From contig NZ_CAMYPD010000008.1 of the NCBI RefSeq assembly GCF_947286155.1, positions 10,882 through 74,881 on the forward strand: a DNA stretch of 64,000 nucleotides, in the 5' to 3' direction. The notes beneath the pieces are model-generated. The model was not told where the DNA came from and made no database searches. It saw only the letters and a program-made list of their open reading frames with translations. Every line of letters starts with the position of its first letter. Positions within the stretch are counted from its first letter, which is position 1. Source of the stretch: an uncultured Tessaracoccus sp. (GTDB lineage Bacteria > Actinomycetota > Actinomycetes > Propionibacteriales > Propionibacteriaceae). Shown here piece after piece: positions 63,134-64,000 of the stretch. The position numbers and the translations under genes are program-made.

Positions 63134-63959
63134 TTAGTTGTGGTCGAGAGCGGACTTGTACTCTTGGGTGGCGGCGACGATGGCTTTTTCGATCGGCACC
63201 CGCTCCGCTGCGGAACCGCCGATAAAGCCGTGCGCTGAGGTATGGCGAATAACATGTGCCGCCTCCCTCGGCCCCTCAATGGGCCCCCCGTGAGCGAACA
63301 GGATGATCTCCGGGTTCACCGCAAGAGCTGCATCGAACATCTCCTGGCTCTTCTCGGTGGCCTCATCGAGCGTGACGCTGGATGAGGCACCACGTATGCC
63401 GCCCACCGTGGAACCAAAGTGGGTCGCAATCGCGTGTGCACCAGCTTCCGCCATCTGGCGTGCTTCGTCTGGGTTGAAGGCATAGGCAAGGGCGAACATG
63501 TCCTCCTCGACGGCCGCCTCAACGAACTCGACCTCGCGCTTCCAACCAATACCGATTTTGTCCATCTGTGCGACTGTGGCGTCGCCGTAGATCTTGATCA
63601 TGAATGGGTTGATGCCGGAGATGCCGGCGTCGCGGAGCCTACGTAGGTGGTCCTTGTGCGGAAGGAGTGGATTGAAGGCGCCGGAGAGCGAAAGGAGTGG
63701 GGCCGTCTCCACATTCGCCGTGATTTCAGGAGCAAGGTCGAAGATGATCTGGTTGATGTCCGAGTTGGGCATGAGTGCGGCGAGGGAGCCCTGGCCGCGC
63801 AAACGCCAATAACTCGTGCCGGACACGACAATCATGTCCGAGCCACCCATCTCTTGCAGCTTCGCGGTCAGCCCCGAGCCGCAGTTTGGTACGAACAGGG
63901 GCTTCCCCCGTTCGATCTCGGATCGTAGTCGGTTGATGATTTCCTGGGCAGTGTAGACA
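63134..63959 (-). CDS. TIM-barrel protein (COG5564, PEP-hydrolase-like), 5' end cut
   Basis: The 275 genomic codons start in frame at 63958 and miss only the first few residues. Family features are RGKPLFVPNCGSGLTAKLQE, GGSDMIVVSGTSYWRLRGQG, GSLAALMPNSDINQI, GINPFMIKIYGD and ILFAHGGPIEGPREAAHVIR near the end. The protein is the partner of the Tm-1-type gene. The apparent N-terminal extension beginning MGSEMC is adapter sequence, not protein. The promoter of the whole operon lies beyond the contig end. Confidence 0.85.
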
Positions 63960-64000
63960 CTGTCTCTTATACACATCTCCGAGCCCACGAGACGTAGAGG
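63960..64000. other. Illumina Nextera adapter read-through (artefact)
   Basis: 63960-63978 is the 19-base Tn5 mosaic end CTGTCTCTTATACACATCT, 63979-63993 is CCGAGCCCACGAGAC, and 63994-64000 is GTAGAGG, the first seven bases of Nextera i7 index N712 (GTAGAGGA). This is sequencing adapter left at a contig end; the genome stops at 63959. Confidence 0.98.

Noticed and set aside
63960..63988. N-terminal extension MGSEMC of the TIM-barrel protein
   Set aside because: It is translated Nextera adapter.

Overview
The window is a high-GC actinobacterial chromosome fragment. A Propionibacteriaceae-like organism is plausible but not proven. Pointers are the DUF3027 and DUF3263 families, Rpf-type DUF348/G5 cell-wall proteins, the TreY/TreZ trehalose route, cydABDC in two adjacent operons, type VII-like small proteins, and many genes that begin directly after a TANNNT -10 box (leaderless starts). 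The last 41 bases are not genomic. They are Illumina Nextera adapter plus most of an i7 index, so the final gene is cut at a contig end.

Layout. 1-2 kb: DUF3027, cold-shock protein, nagB. 2-6 kb: accessory region with two toxin-antitoxin (TA) loci (phd with a frameshifted vapC; RHH antitoxin with doc), a doubly frameshifted exported-protein gene, and many palindromic repeats. 6-9 kb: NUDIX, cutC, groEL with two CIRCE operators. 9-12.3 kb: a three-gene type VII-like operon with a YbaB-like protein, a Gly-rich EspC-like protein and a WTG-motif protein. 12.3-16.7 kb: HEDAH-motif protein, DUF3263, manA, tRNA-Thr, a reversed-order TA pair, a GH123-like (DUF4091) protein. 16.8-24 kb: treY and treZ flanking a vapB with a deleted vapC, then an aldo/keto reductase and a PEBP protein. 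24.2-26.6 kb: a Panacea-antitoxin/GNAT-toxin pair and a PPK2 kinase. 26.8-34.5 kb: a BlaI-like repressor divergent from cydAB, a GH172 enzyme, and cydDC. 34.5-37.3 kb: hipBA with three evenly spaced candidate operators, and a GT4 glycosyltransferase.

37.4-44.5 kb is a catabolic cluster of lower GC in part: GntR/FCD regulator, RpiB-like and TIM-like isomerases, GntP permease, SDR dehydrogenase, AP-endonuclease-2-fold isomerase and a DhaK-DhaL kinase. The best reading is tetritol or erythrulose-type sugar use. 44.6-54.2 kb: ligA, two paralogous DUF348-G5 proteins with different catalytic ends, csoR-copZ-copA, and dnaB preceded by four consensus DnaA boxes. 54.5 kb: an HD-domain protein.

55.4-63.96 kb is the most unusual block. 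It is one minus-strand operon of a TIM-barrel protein (COG5564 type), a Tm-1/UPF0261 protein, a DASS/SLC13 anion permease, a cytosolic Cys-type sulfatase, its radical-SAM maturase, a two-domain CHR (ChrA) transporter and a second RpiB-like isomerase. I read it as an uptake, desulfation and sulfate-export system for a small organosulfate whose carbon skeleton enters sugar-phosphate metabolism. That reading is inference from family knowledge and gene order.

Scattered through the window are a REP-like GGTTGAGTAG...TATCGAAACC palindrome family (about 16 copies) and families of long two-tier intergenic hairpins with fixed lengths (77, 50 and 46 bp).
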